Origin: Phoebastria nigripes
Taxonomy: Eukaryota; Chordata; Aves; Procellariiformes; Diomedeidae
Direction of reading: 5' to 3'
Assembly: GCA_035582835.1 (NCBI GenBank)
Contig: JAYKAV010002775.1
Span: 127,872 to 191,871 of the forward strand
DNA length: 64,000 nt
Shown here: piece by piece, positions 60,160 through 64,000 of the stretch
Numbering within the stretch: position 1 is the stretch's first letter
How the letters are laid out: every line of letters begins with the position of its first letter
The notes under the pieces: generated by a model
Told to the model about the DNA's origin: nothing
The model's database searches: none
What the model saw: the letters and a program-made list of their open reading frames with translations, nothing else
Made by a program: the position numbers and the translations under genes

Positions 60160-60827
60160 ACTCACACGGGCTGTCAGACGAGGAGGGCTCCTCAGAGGTG
60201 TTCCTGGCCACCGACAGCGACTATGACTCCAGCAGGGCACAGAGCCCGAAGGAGCTCGACCTGGTGTACTCCTCCTCGGGGCCCGAGTGCTGCAGCAGGA
60301 GAGTCGCCCGCACCCTCCGGGACAGCGCCCCAGACGTCCTGCAGACCCACGAGCTCAAGACACCACCACCGCCGCCACCGCCGCCAGAAGAGCCCCGGCC
60401 GCCCCCCGAGCTCTACGACAGCGATTTCGTCCTGCCCAGCCGACAGATTGAGCTGCTGCGCATCACAGAGAAGCGGCAGGCNTACTGCGTTCGAACCAGC
60501 AGCCTGGACTTCCCCAAACCACTCTGCCAGGTGGCCAGAAAGTCCTGCCCTGGCTCCGTTGATAGCTCCCCAACNGAGAGCAGGACCGCAGGCCACTGCA
60601 GCCAGCTCAGGCTGGGGACTGGCTCGACACCCAGCCCCGAGCGCAGCCAGCGTGGGCAGGGCTCTGAGCCCGTCTTGCGGACGCGCTCGGCCGAGTGGAC
60701 TCAGAGCTTCCAGGAGCAGCCGGAGCAGCCCGGGTGCTTGGCTGACCAAGGGAAGAAGCCAGGCTCTGTCACCTTGCGGGTCTGCCCTCAGTACGAAACC
60801 GGACTCTCCAAAGAGACCAGTGTCAAG
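60160..60827 (+). CDS. ANKFN1: ANKFN1-family coding exon 18 (large exon: disordered polyproline tail)
   Basis: This is the largest exon, residues 861-1083. It has an acidic start (DSHGLSDEEGSSEVF), a serine/arginine-rich part, eight consecutive prolines at 60363-60386, then PELYDSDFVLPSRQIELLRI, probably a short conserved linear motif, and a long Ser/Glu/Gln-rich tail. The last 21 residues (TLRVCPQYETGLSKE and onward) read as the first strand of the RA-like domain completed in the next exon. Two Ns (60482, 60575) fall at fourfold-degenerate third positions (Ala, Thr), so they do not affect the protein. The polyproline suggests SH3, WW or EVH1 ligands (inference). Confidence 0.93.
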
Positions 60828-62845
60828 GTACCAGAGCCTGCAAAGAGCAGTGTTGCGGCTCTGCCGTGCCCAGATGGAAAGGGCTGGCAGGATGGGGAGG
60901 CAGGCAGCAAGGGCTCATGTGCCCCTCGCCTGGCACTGCCCTCTCCATCCTCCACCGTCCGGGGGTGAGGTCCCCTGGAAACCCGCAGCACTTCTGCCCC
61001 GTGTCCCTTTGTCCCTGCAGTAGTGACAAGGCTCCCAGCAGTGTGGGACGGGATGCGTGGCTCTGCAGGAGCAATAGCCGCTGCTGCAGAGGGGGTGAGC
61101 CAGGGCCACGGGTAGGGTATTTTTGGTGGACAAGGCAGTGGAGCCGTGGTTCAGCTCTCGGTCCGTGGTTCAGCGGCTGACAGTGGGTTAGTGCCAGCTA
61201 GGGCGAGCAGGGAGTGAGCAAAGGTCACATTGATGGGTTTCCCTCGCCACGTCCTGGTGTTCAAACATGTCAGGCCCCCGGCCAAAATCCAGCCGTCACC
61301 CCCCTGCTCTGTCCCTGGCCCTCCCACAGCCTCTCCTCCCCTGGGTCTCTGCTCCCCTCCCTCCAGCCCTGTGTGCCTTTGGGGAAGGGAGAGCAGGAGC
61401 CACTCATCTCCAGCCCNTGAAGGCGAGCAGGCAAAGCTGCCTCCTTGCTGCAGGCGTTGGGGTCCACCGGAGCCGCTGTGCAACCTGGTTCCTCTCTGTG
61501 AGGGCTTTGCTGCTGAGAGCTGACCCCCCAGCTCTGATCACCCTCACCTGCTCCGGAGGGTCCCCATGGAGGAGGACCCCCAGGGCACACGTCTTGGGCA
61601 GNTCCCCCTCCGGCTCTGCCGCCTCCTTTGCTCCCAGCCACGAAGCTTCTTCCCCTGTTGAAATTTCCCTTCCGACATTCCCGGTGCCCAGAGCGGAGGC
61701 TGATGGAGCAGCACAGCCTGCCCATAAAATGGCAGAGGAAGGACAGAGCCAACAGGCTGATGGATTTTATTGTTGGGGAGTTTTGATAGCCGGTTTCTCC
61801 GCACCCAGCGGGGACGTTAGGAGCAGAGGGGAATCTGACTCGCAGTATTTATTTTCCATTTGAGAAATTACCATAGATTTCTATGCAACTGAAGCGCAGC
61901 CCTCGGGTTCCTGGCGGGCTGCCCACGTGGCTTTTGAAGTTGCAAAGCTCTGGACACGCCTGCTTGAAAGCTTTTTACGATGTTCTTCTCGAAGAAAGCC
62001 GAGTTCAAAGGAAAGGCTCCTCGGCTGGCGTAAATCAGCTGAGCCCTGCGATGATTGTTTGGAGCTGGCAGGGTTCACGTGGGCCGAGGGCTCGGACCAC
62101 CCTGCCGGGGCACTGCTCGCGGCGCTCCGCAAGCCCTTACGGATGTGCCAAAGGAAACCGTCGCCTTGCCCGGGCGAGGATGGATGTCCCACTTNAGGGC
62201 CTTTGAAGTCAAGTAGCAGGCTCCCGACGATCATTAGCAGCCAGAGCCCAGATGAGCTTGTTTTCTCAGCCATATTCGGGATTCAGAGGGCAGTCCCCAA
62301 GAAAGCAGAGAGGGAGAGTGAGGGTAGCTGTTTGTGGGAGAACCCCAAGCTTGTGAATGGGATGAAATTTAGTGCCGCTTCCCAAAGAGGCTTCAGCTCA
62401 GCACCGCTAGTTTGGCAGAGCTATTGTGGTTCAGATGACAGTCTGGATCCTGCTCGCGAGAGGGACTTTATGCAGATGCCTCAGTGGTGCCAGGAGCAGG
62501 GCTGGGGCTGAGCCCTCTCCGGCCACAGGTAGTGGGATGGGGGGCAGCCCGAGCGGAGCGGGCGAGCCGTAGGTGAAACGTGCAAGAGTTGAGCTGTGAG
62601 GACTCAGAGAGTGCAAGAAAGTGGTGCATGAGTTGGGGCCCCGGCACACAGGGCATCCCTGGGCACGGTGTGCCCGCAGCTCCGTGCCAGGCTGCTGCCG
62701 CTTGCTCACCGGGCACCTTTGGGGCGGCGGTTCATCCATCCTAATGATCACCGCCGTAGGACATGCCATGTGCTGCCTCTGGCCCCCAGTTCCTCCTCGT
62801 TCCTCCCCCTTACCATCCATCTCTCCCACCTTTCTCTTTCCACAG

Positions 62846-63133
62846 CTGCACATCACCAGCCAGACGTCTGCTGGGGAGGTGGTGAAGCTGGTGGTGCTCG
62901 AGATGAACGACGTCTCCCGCGGCGTGCTGGGCGGCTCGGCTGCCTTCTGCTATGGCGAGGAGCAGCTGGAGCACTTCGGACTGGTGTTTGCCTCCGACGA
63001 GAGTGAGCGGTGGCTTCCTGATGACTTCTTGCCTCTGTCCCTCCAAACTACCCGGCCTGAGGGGCGGTTCTACGTCCGGATCAAAGAGACATCCCCTCTG
63101 GTGCTCCAGTACGGGCCAGCGACCACCGTATGA
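62846..63133 (+). CDS. ANKFN1: ANKFN1-family terminal coding exon 19 (Ras-association-like domain, stop)
   Basis: The exon encodes residues 1084-1178 and TGA at 63131-63133. It starts LHITSQTSAGEVVKLVVLEM, the classic beta2-alpha1 region of a Ras-association/ubiquitin-like fold, with a GEEQLEHFGLVF strand, ESERWLPDDFLPL and FYVRIKETSPLVLQ. RA domains of this family may bind small GTPases; whether this one does is unknown. The protein ends ATTV, which fits a class I PDZ ligand (Thr at -2, Val at 0). The acceptor CTTTCCACAG is strong. Confidence 0.95.
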   Translation: MHITSQTSAGEVVKLVVLEMNDVSRGVLGGSAAFCYGEEQLEHFGLVFASDESERWLPDDFLPLSLQTTRPEGRFYVRIKETSPLVLQYGPATTV

Positions 63134-64000
63134 GAGGAGGAGAGCCGGCCGGGCGGCGCAGGGACCTCAGCTTCCAGAGAGCAGACAGCTCGTCTCTGAT
63201 GCTTCCTTCTTCCACAGACACCCTCTCATCAGGCGTCCGCACGGTGGAATGGGATCATACTGGGCTGTGTGTTATTTGTTTGTGTTATTTTTTAATTTTT
63301 TTTTTTTAACCAAAGAGACATCGAGACTCAGTTTTTCTGACTGAGAAGAGGAGGGTGGAGTGCGGAGACCTCAGAGCTCGGGAGGAATCTCTGCAGGAAT
63401 GGAATTTTTGAAAGTAAACATTTTTAAGGGGAAAGGGGGAGAGAGAGGAAAAATATTACAAGAAGCAGCAATACCTTTTTTTTCCTTTCTTCTCTTTCTG
63501 AAAAGCCTTGTTTGGGATTCACTGAAGGCAAAGCCACAGAGGATTGCTGGGGAGGGCTGTGGTGTCAATGAGGAGAGGGCACGAGTCACAAGGACAGCAC
63601 TGAGAAGGGTGTTTTCCTATCTGCCCTCCTTTCACTGTACCTGGAGAAACAATTCTTGCACATAGTTCTTGGAACAAAATNATATTATTATTTTTTTCCT
63701 GAAAAAAAATTAATAATAATTGTGCTAGAGACACTGGAGTTGTGTAAGAGGTGAAGACCCTTTGACTTGTTTTAAAGGCAAAAGGAACCCACGCAGCCAG
63801 CCCCACGCGCACACACAGCTGTGTTGATACCACCACTCGAGGTTTGCTATAGGGCATCTACTGCAACACCCCGCGCACCACCCTGGGATTTCCTTTCCTC
63901 CTTGGTTGCCGTTTTGTTCTGGTGATTGTGCTTGGCCTCTCTTGTACGTCCTATAGCATGACATTTTGTTAGCCACTAGGTCTCTTGTTAACAAGGTTAT
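63134..64000 (+). other. 3' untranslated region (start)
   Basis: The sequence after the TGA becomes AT-richer, with T runs (63289-63309, 63477-63486) and an A/T stretch at 63677-63720. I find no AATAAA signal before the window ends, so the 3' UTR probably continues beyond 64000. No antisense or downstream gene is apparent. Confidence 0.6.

Larger units (their letters stand above)
47755..62845 (+). other. Seventeen introns of the compact 3' block
   Basis: The introns between exons 2 and 19 range from about 250 bases to 2.2 kb, and all are GT-AG. The longer ones are 49155-49791, 49890-51367, 51459-53639, 54102-54718, 54852-56026, 57747-58522, 59107-59644 and 60828-62845. They are GC-rich and mostly featureless. 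Exceptions are a 17-base minisatellite at 50533-50600, an AT-rich island at 52870-53100 and an open but unsupported reading frame at 61927-62511. I saw no CR1 in this block. Confidence 0.8.
22989..63133 (+). other. ANKFN1: ANKFN1-family gene, 3' portion with 19 coding exons
   Basis: This is the gene-level span; the exons are listed separately. Joining 19 GT-AG-bounded exons gives one uninterrupted frame of about 1,177 residues with consistent phases at every junction. The order of parts is a basic segment, ankyrin repeats, fibronectin III, a family-specific core, a coiled coil and a Ras-association-like domain. That order matches the ANKFN1/Nmf9/wide awake family, a single-copy gene in most invertebrates. 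Mouse Nmf9 mutants have vestibular and neurological defects, and Drosophila wide awake affects sleep timing; these are family facts, not shown here. The protein is probably cytoplasmic or cortical, since no signal peptide or membrane segment is visible. The first exon seen starts in phase 2, so the 5' end is missing. Jawed vertebrates have two paralogs, and I cannot tell from memory which one this is, so the symbol denotes the family. Confidence 0.93.

Noticed and set aside
1..64000. CRISPR arrays, prokaryotic operons, phage or plasmid genes
   Set aside because: No direct repeat/spacer pattern, no Shine-Dalgarno-linked frames, and the intron and CR1 evidence shows a bird genome.

Overview
This window looks like GC-rich microchromosome-type DNA from a bird, most likely a neoavian. 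Three things point that way. There are chicken-repeat-1 (CR1) LINEs with the avian reverse-transcriptase ORF and the ATTCTATG-type 3' end. There are several weathered MIR-type amniote SINEs. The one recognisable gene has small exons and short GC-rich introns. Many scattered single N bases indicate a draft or ambiguity-masked assembly.

The only protein-coding gene I can support is the 3' part of a plus-strand gene of the ANKFN1 family (ankyrin repeat and fibronectin type III domain containing; mouse Nmf9, Drosophila wide awake). I place 19 coding exons between 22989 and 63133. All 18 intron phases agree, all introns have GT-AG ends, and the joined reading frame is open for about 1,177 residues to a TGA stop at 63131-63133. 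Domain order in the product is: a basic N-terminal segment, a 'KRLYRNLSGKFRVNYTSF' block, two ankyrin repeats, a helical linker, one fibronectin III domain, a long family-specific core that includes GLYLGYLKL, a coiled coil, a low-complexity polyproline tail, and a C-terminal Ras-association-like domain ending in a class I PDZ-type ATTV. The first visible exon starts in phase 2, so at least one upstream coding exon, the true start codon and the promoter are not identified.

Layout: 1-10744 is non-coding, with an old MIR and a few AT-rich patches. 10745-12925 is an old minus-strand CR1 split by a younger plus-strand CR1, with an 8-base target duplication visible at the junctions. 12926-22988 is non-coding with several enhancer-like islands, an RFX-type palindrome and a possible untranslated first exon. 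22989-23117 is coding exon 1. 23118-47552 is a 24.4 kb intron with a CR1 tail, MIR remnants, minisatellites and AT-rich candidate conserved elements. 47553-63133 packs the remaining 18 exons into 15.6 kb. 63134-64000 is the beginning of the 3' UTR, which runs past the window.

No tRNA, rRNA, CRISPR array, prokaryotic operon or unknown multi-gene system was found. The most interesting points are which ANKFN1 paralog this is (jawed vertebrates have an ancestral and a derived copy, and most mammals kept only the derived one), the nested CR1 insertion, and the non-coding islands around the first intron.
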